In this document: positions 1 through 7,850 of the stretch, one piece after another
How positions within the stretch are numbered: the stretch's first letter is position 1
Layout: every line of letters begins with the position of its first letter
Origin: Clostridia bacterium
Lineage (GTDB): Bacteria; Bacillota; Clostridia; Christensenellales; UBA1242
Assembly: GCA_017443885.1 (NCBI GenBank)
Contig: JAFSXW010000083.1
Coordinates: 1-8,264 of the forward strand
DNA length: 8,264 bases
Direction of reading: 5' to 3'
Notes under the pieces: generated by a model
The model's input: the letters and a program-made list of their open reading frames with translations, nothing else
Databases searched by the model: none
Told to the model about the DNA's origin: nothing
Program-made: the position numbers and the translations under genes

Positions 1-1799
1 CCTCCTCCAGAGAAGCCTCCGCCACCAGACGAACCGCCAAATGAAGAACTTGAAATATTACTTGAAAATGCCTTTGCATTAGCTCGATCTATAACACTAA
101 TAGACCTATAAGCAAATCTATTTGCCCAATAAATTGTAAATAGCGTATCACCACTATACCAATCTGGATTTTCTAGTTCTATAAATTTAAACTTATCAAT
201 CCAAATACTGCTAACCCCTAAAACATAAGCGTAAGGCAAAATATCATAAAACAAGCTTGGATTTTCTTTGGCAAACATCCTTAGTTGTGGCTCTTCAACT
301 TTTTTAATATAGTTTTTAAGCCCAAGCATTCGCCCACGCTTTAAGATAAATTCGTTACCAATTTCCGTCTCTGTGTTAAACTTTGGTTTTAAAACCACAA
401 ACCAAAATGTAATCAAAATAAGATTTAAAATTAGTATTATTTTGCCACCCACAAACCATCTTAAAGGAATTGCAGAGGCGTTAGCAAATCCCACATAATT
501 TTTCACTTGCAAGTAGAGCATTATAACATTAAGCACAATACATGCCAGCATAAGCAAATCTGTGAAGGTGTAAGCACTTCTACTTCTTTTACTAAACATT
601 TCATCTTCGTATTTCAACTCTGGCGACTTTTTAAGTTTTCGCACCGCACCTGAAATAGAAATAGTAGATAAACTATCGAGTGTGGCATAATCTGATGAAC
701 TAAATATTGATTCCATAAGTTTTTTCAAGTTAACATCAAGACTATCATCTGCATCTTTAAGTTTTATAAGCGTTGTTTTGCCATCTTTGTCTTCAATTTT
801 TATATATCCATGACTTGCAAGCCACACAATACTTGCCCCAAACTGTTTGTTTGAGGTTTTATATTTCACCACATATTCAGCTTCATTTGGCATAATATCT
901 TGTGGAGCCATTAGTTCCACAGGGCTTGGCACTTCATGACGCTGAGAACTAAAAAATCTAACTAGTAATATACCAATAACTCCAACAATAGTTATAACAA
1001 TTGCAATAACTAATGGCGCTTTAGAAACTTGCTCATAATTAAAATAACCTTCAGGAGCAAACTGCCTTAATGTTAAACTTTCATAGGCATTAAGATTAAT
1101 TGGCGCATTAGAAGAAATTGAATTTGATGTTGTTAAAAAATCGGTATATTCTTTTGTGCCACCCACTTCGCCATAATATATAGCGGGCTTAAAAGTTGTA
1201 AAATCAATATCTTTATAAAAAGCAATGTTAAAGCTAACATTGTTTATTTTCATTGAAGAATTTGTTCCAAGAAGATTTAAATAAAGTTCATCTAAATTAT
1301 TAACCTTTTGATTATTCATTTTATAATTATATGAAAATTTAAATGAATAACTTTCGCCACCTTCATAATAGTTAGATGCTTTTTTTAGCCCCACCATCAC
1401 ATTGTTTGTTGGGCAATCTTGGTCGTTAGAATCGTTATATTCATTTAAATAAACTTCTTGCGAGCTATCTATCAATTTAAAGTTTGAAACCTTTGCACTA
1501 TATTCTCTTGCTACCAAAGTTCCATTTTCGCTAGAATATAGTTTTCCATAATAAGGAATGGTTATTAGCAATTCGCGCATTCTTTCGTCTTCTTTCATAG
1601 TTATAGATATATCATAAACAATATCCACCGAACCATTTTCTTTCACATTGCAATCTAAGTTAAGGCTGTTTATTGTATATCTGCTATTTACTGCGCCTCT
1701 ATAATTTTCATTGGCACACGAACCAAAGAAAAATGGGATAATAAGAATTATTACCCCAACAATAAGTGCCCAAATTCTTTTTTTGGTTAAATTAGTCAT
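1..1799 (-). CDS. DUF2207-family membrane protein, C-terminus cut by window edge
   Basis: Translation of the minus strand from the ATG at 1797-1799 gives 599 open codons that run off the left edge. The N-terminus is a signal-like segment (basic KKR at residues 6-8, then a hydrophobic run) ending in FFGSC, a possible lipobox with Cys28. A long extracytoplasmic-looking region follows to about residue 255, then a membrane helix at about 260-282, a soluble stretch, and two further helices near 410-430 and 443-468. The last visible part is Ser/Gly-rich (SFGGSSGGGGFSGG), the glycine-rich tail typical of DUF2207 proteins, so only a short end is probably missing. The start is supported by an AAGGTG ribosome binding site at 1807-1812, inside the end of lemA, and by a TAATG overlap with the lemA stop. 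Pairing with LemA is common for this family. The molecular function is unknown; a cell-envelope role is inferred. The family call rests on overall architecture and the tail, not on a database search. Confidence 0.82.
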   Translation of the reverse strand, partial: MTNLTKKRIWALIVGVIILIIPFFFGSCANENYRGAVNSRYTINSLNLDCNVKENGSVDIVYDISITMKEDERMRELLITIPYYGKLYSSENGTLVAREYSAKVSNFKLIDSSQEVYLNEYNDSNDQDCPTNNVMVGLKKASNYYEGGESYSFKFSYNYKMNNQKVNNLDELYLNLLGTNSSMKINNVSFNIAFYKDIDFTTFKPAIYYGEVGGTKEYTDFLTTSNSISSNAPINLNAYESLTLRQFAPEGYFNYEQVSKAPLVIAIVITIVGVIGILLVRFFSSQRHEVPSPVELMAPQDIMPNEAEYVVKYKTSNKQFGASIVWLASHGYIKIEDKDGKTTLIKLKDADDSLDVNLKKLMESIFSSSDYATLDSLSTISISGAVRKLKKSPELKYEDEMFSKRSRSAYTFTDLLMLACIVLNVIMLYLQVKNYVGFANASAIPLRWFVGGKIILILNLILITFWFVVLKPKFNTETEIGNEFILKRGRMLGLKNYIKKVEEPQLRMFAKENPSLFYDILPYAYVLGVSSIWIDKFKFIELENPDWYSGDTLFTIYWANRFAYRSISVIDRANAKAFSSNISSSSFGGSSGGGGFSGG

Positions 1800-2365
1800 T
1801 AAAACTGCACCTTAACATTTTGCCTTTCAGCAGGATTTTCAATTTCATACATTGCTTCTTTTGTGTAACCCTTTTGCCTTGCAATAATGTTGCTTGGGAA
1901 CACACTAACAAGGTTGTTGTATTCCTTAACAGTTGCGTTAAAGTATCTTCTAGAATTTGCAATTTCTGTTTCCATAGATTTAAGTTGATTCTGCAAATCT
2001 ATAAAGTTTGCATTTGCCTTAAGTTCTGGGTATGCTTCTGCAACAACAAGTAATTGCCTTAATGCGCCAGTAAGTTCGTTTTCTGCCTTCACTTTTTCCT
2101 GTGCATTTTTAGCAGATGCAACACCACCTCTTGCACTTATAACCGCTTCTAGTGTTTCTTTTTCGTGCTTTGCATAACCTTTAACGGTTTCAACAAGATT
2201 TGGAATTAAATCAAATCGTTTTTTAAGGCTCACATCAATTGTGCTTCTGCTTTCATCAATATTGTTTTTAAGCCTCATAAATCGGTTGTAGCAAGAAATA
2301 TACCACATAACGCAAACCACCAAAAGCAGTGCCACAACGCCTAAAATAATCCATAATGCTATCAT
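1799..2365 (-). CDS. lemA: LemA family membrane protein
   Basis: The 188-residue protein matches the LemA family in length and layout. A single N-terminal membrane helix (about residues 3-24) is followed by a helical cytoplasmic or surface domain. Family hallmarks are the segment KKRFDLIPNLVETVKGYAKH (residues 48-67), the AYPELKAN stretch (111-118), the SRRYFNATVKEYN block (138-150) and the C-terminal FPSNIIARQKGY (156-167). The start ATG has a strong ribosome binding site, AAGGGAGA at 2373-2380, with about 7 nt between. It is the first gene of a leftward operon: its TAA overlaps the ATG of the DUF2207 protein by one base, which suggests translational coupling. LemA proteins are widespread, and their biochemical role is not settled. 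Family assignment is firm; function is not. Confidence 0.93.
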   Translation of the reverse strand: MIALWIILGVVALLLVVCVMWYISCYNRFMRLKNNIDESRSTIDVSLKKRFDLIPNLVETVKGYAKHEKETLEAVISARGGVASAKNAQEKVKAENELTGALRQLLVVAEAYPELKANANFIDLQNQLKSMETEIANSRRYFNATVKEYNNLVSVFPSNIIARQKGYTKEAMYEIENPAERQNVKVQF

Positions 2366-2372
2366 AAAAATT

Positions 2373-2380
2373 TCTCCCTT
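2373..2380 (-). promoter_or_regulatory. Ribosome binding site of lemA
   Basis: On the minus strand the sequence reads AAGGGAGA, a strong anti-16S match, 7 nt before the lemA ATG at 2363-2365. It fixes the lemA start. Confidence 0.85.
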
Positions 2381-2403
2381 TTTTAATTATTCTTATTAAC
2401 TTA

Positions 2404-2432
2404 AATATAGAAAAATATCAATTAAAAGTCAA
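2404..2432 (-). promoter_or_regulatory. Sigma-A-type promoter of the lemA-DUF2207 operon
   Basis: Read on the minus strand, the -35 box TTGACT (2427-2432) is separated by 17 nt from the -10 box TATATT (2404-2409). Each box matches consensus at 5 of 6 positions and the spacing is ideal. Transcription would start near 2397, leaving a leader of about 30 nt that contains the lemA ribosome binding site. No operator-like palindrome is evident. It lies back to back with the radC promoter in a divergent gap. Confidence 0.75.
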
Positions 2433-2469
2433 GCAAATATTGTGTAAAAAATTTTGATGTAAAATTTTG

Positions 2470-2498
2470 TTGAAAAATGACGAAATTTGTTATACACT
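2470..2498 (+). promoter_or_regulatory. Candidate radC promoter
   Basis: TTGAAA (2470-2475) and TACACT (2493-2498) are separated by 17 nt, matching consensus at 5/6 and 4/6. The predicted transcription start, about 7 nt downstream, falls on or next to the radC ATG at 2505, so the transcript could be leaderless. No Shine-Dalgarno sequence is visible before that ATG, which is consistent. In such AT-rich DNA a 9/12 match is only moderate evidence. Confidence 0.45.
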
Positions 2499-2504
2499 TA
2501 TTAT

Positions 2505-3302
2505 ATGCAAAATAATGATAATAATATTCATGCAAATCATAGGTCTAGGCTTAAATCAAAATTTTTAACCTATGGCATAAACGCAATAGCAGAACACGAA
2601 ATTATGGAGCTGTTGCTATTTTTTGCAATAAAAAGAAAAGATGTTAATCCTCTTGCCCATTCTCTTGTGGCAAAATTTGGAAGCGTTAGTGGCGTTTTAA
2701 ATGCCTCAAAAGAGGATCTTATGAAAGTTGGTGGCATTGGCGAAAAAACTGCTTCTTTTATTTCTTCTTGCGGAAAATCTATTGAAGAATATTTGCAAAA
2801 TAAATCTCTTACAAAAAAGCTCACATCAACAGAAATAGCAAAAAGTTTTGCCAGCAAGACAATTAAAGTTAATTCTTTGGAAGAAATATATATTATTTGC
2901 CTTGATGGGTTATTTGGCATTGTTTCAACCACTCTTCTAGCAAGTGGAGATGAAACAAAAATAAAGCTAGATATAAATAAACTAACAGATTTTGTTTTAA
3001 AAGCAAAAGTTCCAAAAATTATTTTAGTTCACACTCACCCTAGCGGAAAACCTCTTCCAAGCGAAAAAGATATTGTGTTCACTCACTCTTTAGTAACCAG
3101 CTGTTTGTTTAACGATATTGATATAGTAGACCATATTATTGTTGCACCATCTTCTTCTTATAGTTTTGCCGAGCAAAACTTACTTCAAAAAATAAAAATG
3201 AGCGCATATAACGATATTCCCGGCATAAAAAAAATAAACACACTGGCATCATTCAATTCTAGTGGCTACACTAATTCTGCCAGTTGCAATGCTAGCAATT
3301 GA
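2505..3302 (+). CDS. radC: RadC/UPF0758 family JAMM-domain protein
   Basis: The 265-residue protein starts at ATG 2505. A TTG six codons upstream (2487) is in frame, but the added residues do not look like family sequence and neither site has a ribosome binding site. The N-terminal part (residues 12-70, HRSRLKSKFLTYG onward) resembles clostridial RadC proteins. A helix-hairpin-helix motif lies at about 75-88 (VGGIGEKTASF). The C-terminal MPN/JAMM domain has the metal-binding pattern HTHPSG (His176, His178), Ser186 and Asp189, with a candidate upstream glutamate at 126/127, and ends in DIVDHIIV. The residues expected of a metal-dependent hydrolase are present. The family was once named as DNA repair, but its true activity is unproven. 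The last roughly 30 residues are a Ser/Asn-rich tail beyond the usual family end. The TGA stop overlaps the lysS -35 box, and a second in-frame stop (TAA) follows two codons later. Confidence 0.92.
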   Translation: MQNNDNNIHANHRSRLKSKFLTYGINAIAEHEIMELLLFFAIKRKDVNPLAHSLVAKFGSVSGVLNASKEDLMKVGGIGEKTASFISSCGKSIEEYLQNKSLTKKLTSTEIAKSFASKTIKVNSLEEIYIICLDGLFGIVSTTLLASGDETKIKLDINKLTDFVLKAKVPKIILVHTHPSGKPLPSEKDIVFTHSLVTSCLFNDIDIVDHIIVAPSSSYSFAEQNLLQKIKMSAYNDIPGIKKINTLASFNSSGYTNSASCNASN

Positions 3303-3327
3303 CAATAATCACTAAAAGTAGTATAAT
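3299..3327 (+). promoter_or_regulatory. Perfect-consensus sigma-A promoter of lysS
   Basis: TTGACA (3299-3304), a 17-nt spacer and TATAAT (3322-3327) match the sigma-70/sigma-A consensus at all 12 positions with ideal spacing. The -35 box overlaps the radC TGA stop (3300-3302). Transcription should start near 3334, giving a leader of about 14 nt that holds little more than the lysS ribosome binding site, so a T-box or other leader riboswitch is ruled out if this is the main start. Confidence 0.88.
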
Positions 3328-3336
3328 TTTTTTATT

Positions 3337-3341
3337 AGGAG
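3337..3341 (+). promoter_or_regulatory. Ribosome binding site of lysS
   Basis: AGGAG lies 6 nt before the ATG at 3348, ideal spacing, and confirms the lysS start. Confidence 0.88.
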
Positions 3342-3347
3342 ATTAAT

Positions 3348-4829
3348 ATGGAAAATATAGAACAAAATGAACAATTAGATCCAAGTTTAGTGCGCGAAGT
3401 TAGGTTGCAAAAATTAAAAGCCCTAAGAAATGAAGGAAAAGATCCATATTTATGCGTTAAGTTCGATAAAAAGCATAATAGTGCACAAATTTTAAATAAC
3501 ACTGAAAAATTTATAGATAAAAAAGTGTCTATCGCTGGCCGTATGATATCTAGAAGAATTATGGGAAAAGCAAGTTTTGCTCATATTCTAGACGAAAAAG
3601 GCGCAATCCAAATATATATTAAAAAAGATGATGTTGGCGAAGAAGCCTACGATTCATTTAAAAAAGCCGATGTTGGCGATATTTTTGGTATTGTTGGGCA
3701 TGTGTTTGTAACACATATGGGTGAAACAAGCATAAGAGTTCAAAAAATAGAACTTCTTTCAAAATCTCTTCTTCCCCTTCCAGAAAAATTCCATGGCCTA
3801 AAAGATCAAGACTTAAGATATCGTCAACGCTATGTTGATTTAATTGCAAACCCAGAAGTTAAAGAAACATTTGTTAAAAGAAGCCAAATAATTTCTGGCA
3901 TTAGAGAATTTTTGGATAAAAAAGGCTTTTTAGAGGTTGAAACTCCAATTTTAAACACCGTTGCTGGTGGTGCCACTGCAAGGCCTTTTATCACCCATCA
4001 CAACACTCTTAACATGGATATGTATCTTAGAATTGCTCCCGAACTTTATTTAAAACGCTTAATTGTTGGTGGCTTTGAAAAGGTTTATGAAATTGGTAGG
4101 CTTTTTAGAAATGAAGGTATGGATATAAAACACAACCCTGAATTCACTTCTATGGAATTATATGAGGCCTATGTTGATTTTGTTGAAATGATGAATATAA
4201 CAGAAGGCATAATAAAATTTGTAAACAAAAAAATTGGAAATGACGATGTTATAGAATTTGATGGCCATAAAGTAAACCTAGGCAAACCATTTAACAGAAT
4301 GTCTATGATAGATGCCGTTAAAAAATATACTGGCGTGGATTTTAGCGGAAGCCTAGAAAATGCTCAAAAACAACTGGATAAAAAAGGCATAGAATATGAT
4401 AAAAAACTAAGTTGGGGAAAACTATTAGTTGAAATGTTTGATAGATTTGTTGAAGATAAACTAATTGAGCCAACCTTTATTTGCTACTATCCTGTTGAAA
4501 ATAGCCCACTAACTAAAAAATTCGCGGGCGACCCAAGGCTAACCGAACGCTTTGAATTATTTGTAACAGGCAGGGAACTAGCTAATGCATATAGCGAACT
4601 AAATGACCCAATAGACCAAAAAGAACGCTTTATTTATCAAGCAAAACAGCGTGCTGGTGGCGATGAAGAAGCAAACCTTCCAGATGATGATTTTGTAACT
4701 GCCCTGGAATATGGTATGCCTCCAACAGGTGGCCTAGGAATTGGTATTGATAGATTAGTGCAACTACTCACTGGCAACTATTCTATTCGTGATGTTTTAT
4801 TGTTCCCAACCATGAAACCAATTAAATAA
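3348..4829 (+). CDS. lysS: Lysyl-tRNA synthetase, class II
   Basis: The 493-residue enzyme charges tRNA-Lys with lysine in an ATP-dependent cytoplasmic reaction. The length is normal for bacterial class II LysRS. An N-terminal OB-fold anticodon-binding domain covers about residues 58-138 (VSIAGRMISRRIMGKASFAH). The catalytic domain begins with RYRQRYVDLIANPEV (157-171). Motif 1 is around FLEVETPILNTVAGGATARP (194-213), motif 2 is RLFRNEGMDIKHNPEFT (251-267), and motif 3 is GGLGIGIDRLVQLL (461-474). The ENSPLTK (384-390) and RELANAYSELNDP (409-421) blocks are also class II LysRS features. No key residue appears missing. It has its own consensus promoter and ribosome binding site and a strong terminator 17 nt after its stop, so it is probably transcribed mostly alone, with some read-through from radC possible. 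Confidence 0.97.
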   Translation: MENIEQNEQLDPSLVREVRLQKLKALRNEGKDPYLCVKFDKKHNSAQILNNTEKFIDKKVSIAGRMISRRIMGKASFAHILDEKGAIQIYIKKDDVGEEAYDSFKKADVGDIFGIVGHVFVTHMGETSIRVQKIELLSKSLLPLPEKFHGLKDQDLRYRQRYVDLIANPEVKETFVKRSQIISGIREFLDKKGFLEVETPILNTVAGGATARPFITHHNTLNMDMYLRIAPELYLKRLIVGGFEKVYEIGRLFRNEGMDIKHNPEFTSMELYEAYVDFVEMMNITEGIIKFVNKKIGNDDVIEFDGHKVNLGKPFNRMSMIDAVKKYTGVDFSGSLENAQKQLDKKGIEYDKKLSWGKLLVEMFDRFVEDKLIEPTFICYYPVENSPLTKKFAGDPRLTERFELFVTGRELANAYSELNDPIDQKERFIYQAKQRAGGDEEANLPDDDFVTALEYGMPPTGGLGIGIDRLVQLLTGNYSIRDVLLFPTMKPIK

Positions 4830-4845
4830 ATTATACAAAATTATT

Positions 4846-4874
4846 AAAATACCACAGTTTTGTGGTATTTTTTT
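4846..4874 (+). terminator. Rho-independent terminator after lysS
   Basis: An 11-bp perfect stem, AAAATACCACA (4846-4856) with TGTGGTATTTT (4861-4871), closes a 4-nt GTTT loop and runs into a T tract at 4868-4874. It sits 17 nt after the lysS stop. The A tract before the stem gives only four Ts on the other strand, so it is mainly a plus-strand terminator. Confidence 0.92.
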
Positions 4875-4940
4875 ATATTTACTTTTAGTGCATAATTTTA
4901 ATTAAATTTTTCATAAAAACAAAGTTAATGAATACACTTT

Positions 4941-4947
4941 AAAGAGG
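4941..4947 (+). promoter_or_regulatory. Ribosome binding site of the P-type ATPase
   Basis: AAAGAGG lies 5 nt before the ATG at 4953 and supports that start. No convincing promoter was found in the roughly 75 nt between the lysS terminator and this site. Confidence 0.7.
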
Positions 4948-4952
4948 TTTTT

Positions 4953-7652
4953 ATGGATTTATTGCGAGATAATTTAAATGATGTTCTAACTTTTGTTGGC
5001 TATAATAAAGAAGGGCTCAACACTAAACAGGTTTTAAATAGTAAAAGCCAATTTGGCACTAATATTCACGAAAAAGGCAAAAAAACAAGCATTTTTATGC
5101 GTTTTATTCGTCAATTTGCAAATTTTATGGTGATTGTGCTATTAATTAGTGCCATAATTAGCTTAGTTTTAGCACTTTTAAAGAAAAACTATGGCGATTT
5201 GTTTGAAAGTTTTATAATTTTTGGAATAGTTATATTAAATGCAATAATAGGAGTTATTCAAGAAAAAAAAGCCGAAGACACACTTTCACTTCTTGCTAAA
5301 AAAACAAGCAACCACACAGTTGTTTTAAGAGAAGGAACAAAACAAAAAATTTTAAGTGAAGAAGTTGTAGTTGGGGATATTGTTTTTCTTGAAGCCGGCG
5401 ATATTGTTCCAGCAGATATACGCTTAATTAAAACAACAAATCTTAAATGTGATGAAAGTTCCCTTACTGGCGAAAGTGATGCCGTGTTTAAAAATGCAGA
5501 TTTTATCGCCGATCCCAAGGCCCCACTTGCTGAATTGGAAAATGTGGCATTTAGTGGAACAAGTATCACCTATGGAAATGCAGAAGGCGTTGTTATAAGC
5601 GTTGGAAATAATACCGAAATAGGGAAAATCGCCACAGAACTAAATAAAAATATTAAAGAAAAATCGCCACTTGAAAAAAACATTGACAAAATTGGAAGAG
5701 TTATAACAATAGGCGTGCTTATTATTGTTTGCATTGTATTTATTGCACAACTATTATTTTCTAGTAAACTTAATCTTCTAGAAGCATTTTTAGTTTCAGT
5801 TGCACTTGCAGTTGCTGCCATTCCCGAAAGTTTGCCCGCTGTTATCACAATAATTATGGCTCTTGGCGTAGAGCGCCTTGCAAAAAAAGCTGCCATTGTT
5901 AAAAAGCTTGGGGCTGTTCAAACACTTGGTTGTTGCAACTATCTTTGCACCGATAAAACTGGCACTTTAACGCAAAATAATATGCAAGTGGTAAATATAT
6001 TTTCTAATAATATAATCTCTTCAATGAAAAATTTTAATGCTAGCCAAAACAACTTACTGCTTCAGGCAATATGCGTTTGCAACAATGCAACCATTAATGA
6101 AAATAACCAAGTAATTGGCGATGCCACAGAAAGTTCATTAATTAAATTCTGCCAAAACATCAATTACAATTTAATTAAAACTCGTGCCCTATCACCAAGG
6201 CTCCACGAAATTCCATTTGATAGTACGCGTAAAATTATGAGCACAATAAATGAAACCACCAGTGGCACATACCTATTTTCAAAAGGCGCATACGATTACA
6301 TTGTGGATAGATGCACTGGCATTTTAATCAATGGGAAAATTGAAAAACTAAATAAAGATTTTAAAAACAACATAATTAATGCAAGCCTTTCATTTACGAG
6401 TAATGCGCAAAGAGTAATTGCTGTTGCGTGCAAGCCAATAAAAAATTTTGAAAAAAACGCAAAATTTAATAAAAATAGTGAAAAAATTGAGCAAAATTTA
6501 GTATTTTTAGGCTTGCTTGCTATTTTCGACCCACCAAGAAGTGAGGTTAAAACATCAATTAAAAAGTGTAAACTTGCAGGGCTAAAACCTATTATGATAA
6601 CTGGCGACCACCCAAAAACTGCTTTTGCCATTGCAAAGCAGATAGGCCTTGCCAAAAACGAAAGTGAAGTTATTTCTGGCGCAGAGATTAAAAACTTAAG
6701 CATTAAAGAACTGAAAAAGCACATCGAAAATTATAGTGTGTTTGCACGAGTTACCCCAGAAGATAAAGTTAAAATTGTTAAAGCACTAAAAGCTAAAGGC
6801 CATGTTGTTGCAATGACTGGCGATGGTGTTAATGATGCCACTAGCATAAAAAATGCAGATATTGGAATTAGCATGGGCACAGGCAGTGATGTTACAAAAA
6901 GCGTTGCAGATATAATACTTACAAATAACGACTATTCTAGCATTATTATTGCAATTGAAGAAGGACGCACAATTTATAAAAACATACAAAAAACACTGCA
7001 ATTTTTAATATCAACAAATGCGGTGGAAGTGCTTGGCATTTTTATAACAACTATTATAATGAAAAATGCAGTCTTCCTTCTTCCAAGCCAAATACTATTT
7101 ATTAATCTAATAACAGATAGTCTTCCAGCATTCGCTCTTGGCTTAGAACCGCCCGAAAAAGATGTTATGACCACCAATCCAATTAAAGCAAAAGAATCAA
7201 TATTTTCTGGCGAAGTTGGAACAGCAATAATATATCAAGCATTTGTTCAAACACTTGTGGTTTTAATTATGTTTGTTGTAACAAACAGCGTTTATGGCAA
7301 TGCAATAGCCAGCACAATGGTATTTTTAACCATTTGCTACATGCAAATTATTCATGCAATAAATTGCAAAACAAATAAAAGCCTAACAAAAATTAACATT
7401 TTTGCAAACAAATCATTTAATATCAGTTTTTCAATTCTATTTATTTTAATTACTCTTGTTGGCTTTATTCCACCACTTCAAACAGCATTCCACATAATTC
7501 CATTAAACATTGTTCAATGGTTAATAGTTAGTTTTGCTAGCATTTCTATTATTCCGCTTGTGGAACTATGCAAATTAATTTTACACTTATCTTTAAAGCG
7601 CCAACAAAAAACCGCCATTAGACTAGAAAAAAATCAGTTTAAAAGCGGTTAA
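4953..7652 (+). CDS. P-type cation-transporting ATPase, probable Ca2+ pump (P2A type)
   Basis: The 899-residue protein has the full P2-ATPase layout: an N-terminal cation-ATPase domain, M1-M2 (about 58-103), the actuator domain with TGES (172-175), M3-M4 (about 249-305) with PESLP (291-295), the phosphorylation motif DKTGT (Asp334), an N domain with KGA (444-446), the hinge residues DPPR (526-529) and TGD (550-552), TGDGVND (622-628), and M5-M10. By alignment to SERCA, the ion-site residues Glu292, Asn689, Glu692, Asn718, Thr721 and Asp722 are conserved. The M8 position equivalent to SERCA Glu908 is Gln798, as in single-site plasma-membrane Ca2+ pumps, so one Ca2+ per cycle is inferred. PES replaces the common PEG in M4, and NDAT replaces NDAP after the hinge motif. 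It is expected in the cytoplasmic membrane, exporting Ca2+. Na+ or another cation cannot be excluded from sequence alone. The gene is monocistronic by position. Confidence 0.92.
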   Translation: MDLLRDNLNDVLTFVGYNKEGLNTKQVLNSKSQFGTNIHEKGKKTSIFMRFIRQFANFMVIVLLISAIISLVLALLKKNYGDLFESFIIFGIVILNAIIGVIQEKKAEDTLSLLAKKTSNHTVVLREGTKQKILSEEVVVGDIVFLEAGDIVPADIRLIKTTNLKCDESSLTGESDAVFKNADFIADPKAPLAELENVAFSGTSITYGNAEGVVISVGNNTEIGKIATELNKNIKEKSPLEKNIDKIGRVITIGVLIIVCIVFIAQLLFSSKLNLLEAFLVSVALAVAAIPESLPAVITIIMALGVERLAKKAAIVKKLGAVQTLGCCNYLCTDKTGTLTQNNMQVVNIFSNNIISSMKNFNASQNNLLLQAICVCNNATINENNQVIGDATESSLIKFCQNINYNLIKTRALSPRLHEIPFDSTRKIMSTINETTSGTYLFSKGAYDYIVDRCTGILINGKIEKLNKDFKNNIINASLSFTSNAQRVIAVACKPIKNFEKNAKFNKNSEKIEQNLVFLGLLAIFDPPRSEVKTSIKKCKLAGLKPIMITGDHPKTAFAIAKQIGLAKNESEVISGAEIKNLSIKELKKHIENYSVFARVTPEDKVKIVKALKAKGHVVAMTGDGVNDATSIKNADIGISMGTGSDVTKSVADIILTNNDYSSIIIAIEEGRTIYKNIQKTLQFLISTNAVEVLGIFITTIIMKNAVFLLPSQILFINLITDSLPAFALGLEPPEKDVMTTNPIKAKESIFSGEVGTAIIYQAFVQTLVVLIMFVVTNSVYGNAIASTMVFLTICYMQIIHAINCKTNKSLTKINIFANKSFNISFSILFILITLVGFIPPLQTAFHIIPLNIVQWLIVSFASISIIPLVELCKLILHLSLKRQQKTAIRLEKNQFKSG

Positions 7653-7706
7653 AACTTAAATTTTTTAATATCACTAAACATTCACATTTGAAACATTAAT
7701 GCGCAG
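7653..7706. other. Short unassigned spacer after the ATPase gene
   Basis: This AT-rich spacer has a T run at 7661-7666 but no good hairpin in front of it. I see no dedicated plus-strand terminator here. ATPase transcripts may end within the structured repeats that follow. Confidence 0.4.
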
Positions 7707-7850
7707 TACTTCCCCGATTACTCACGTTAGAAACTTTAAGATTTAGATGAAAGAAAAAGAAAAAAACGAGTCTTGCGCAGGGCGTACTCATTGTACTCCC
7801 AAGCAAACAGACTCGCAATTTCTGTCCTATTTCGTTACACGTTAGTTTTT
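7707..7850 (-). repeat. Structured tandem repeat, unit 1 (ATPase-proximal)
   Basis: This 144-bp unit is the first of two diverged tandem copies. Shared landmarks on the plus strand are TACTTnCnCnATTA then CTCACGTTAGAAACTTT (from 7707), a purine-rich stretch, the core GCGTACTCATTGTAC (7782-7796), and AATTTCTG (7817-7824). The core sits at the tip of a hairpin closed by CGAGTCT (7767-7773) and AGACTCG (7809-7815). The arms differ from those of unit 2 yet still pair. A shortened third copy of the TTACTCACGTTAG motif lies at 7835-7845. Strand is assigned from the minus-strand T tracts. Confidence 0.8.
7754..7815 (-). terminator. Second tuf-side terminator hairpin (unit 1)
   Basis: Read on the minus strand, the stem CGAGTCT/AGACTCG encloses an inner GGG/CCC plus GTAC/GTAC stem-loop with loop AATGA, and is followed at once by seven Ts (complement of 7760-7766) and a further T/C-rich tract. 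This is a good rho-independent terminator for minus-strand transcripts from tuf. It has no T tract on the plus strand. Confidence 0.7.

Noticed and set aside
3260..3301. Two small hairpins (TAGTG/CACTA and CAGTTGC/GCAATTG) at the end of radC.
   Set aside because: Neither is followed by a T tract, and the second overlaps the lysS -35 box; not convincing as a terminator.
4910..4938. Candidate ATPase promoter TTCATA, 17 nt, TACACT.
   Set aside because: Weak match (8/12), and the predicted start near 4945 would cut into the ribosome binding site at 4941-4947.
6296..6724. A 142-codon open frame on the minus strand.
   Set aside because: It lies entirely within the P-type ATPase gene on the opposite strand, has no recognisable domain and is a shadow of that gene; the same holds for the other minus-strand frames within radC, lysS and the ATPase.
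7610..7666. Possible plus-strand terminator of the ATPase: AACCGC (7610-7615) with GCGGTT (7645-7650), then a T run.
   Set aside because: The stem is only 6 bp with a loop of about 30 nt, lies inside the coding end, and the T run starts 10 nt after the stem.
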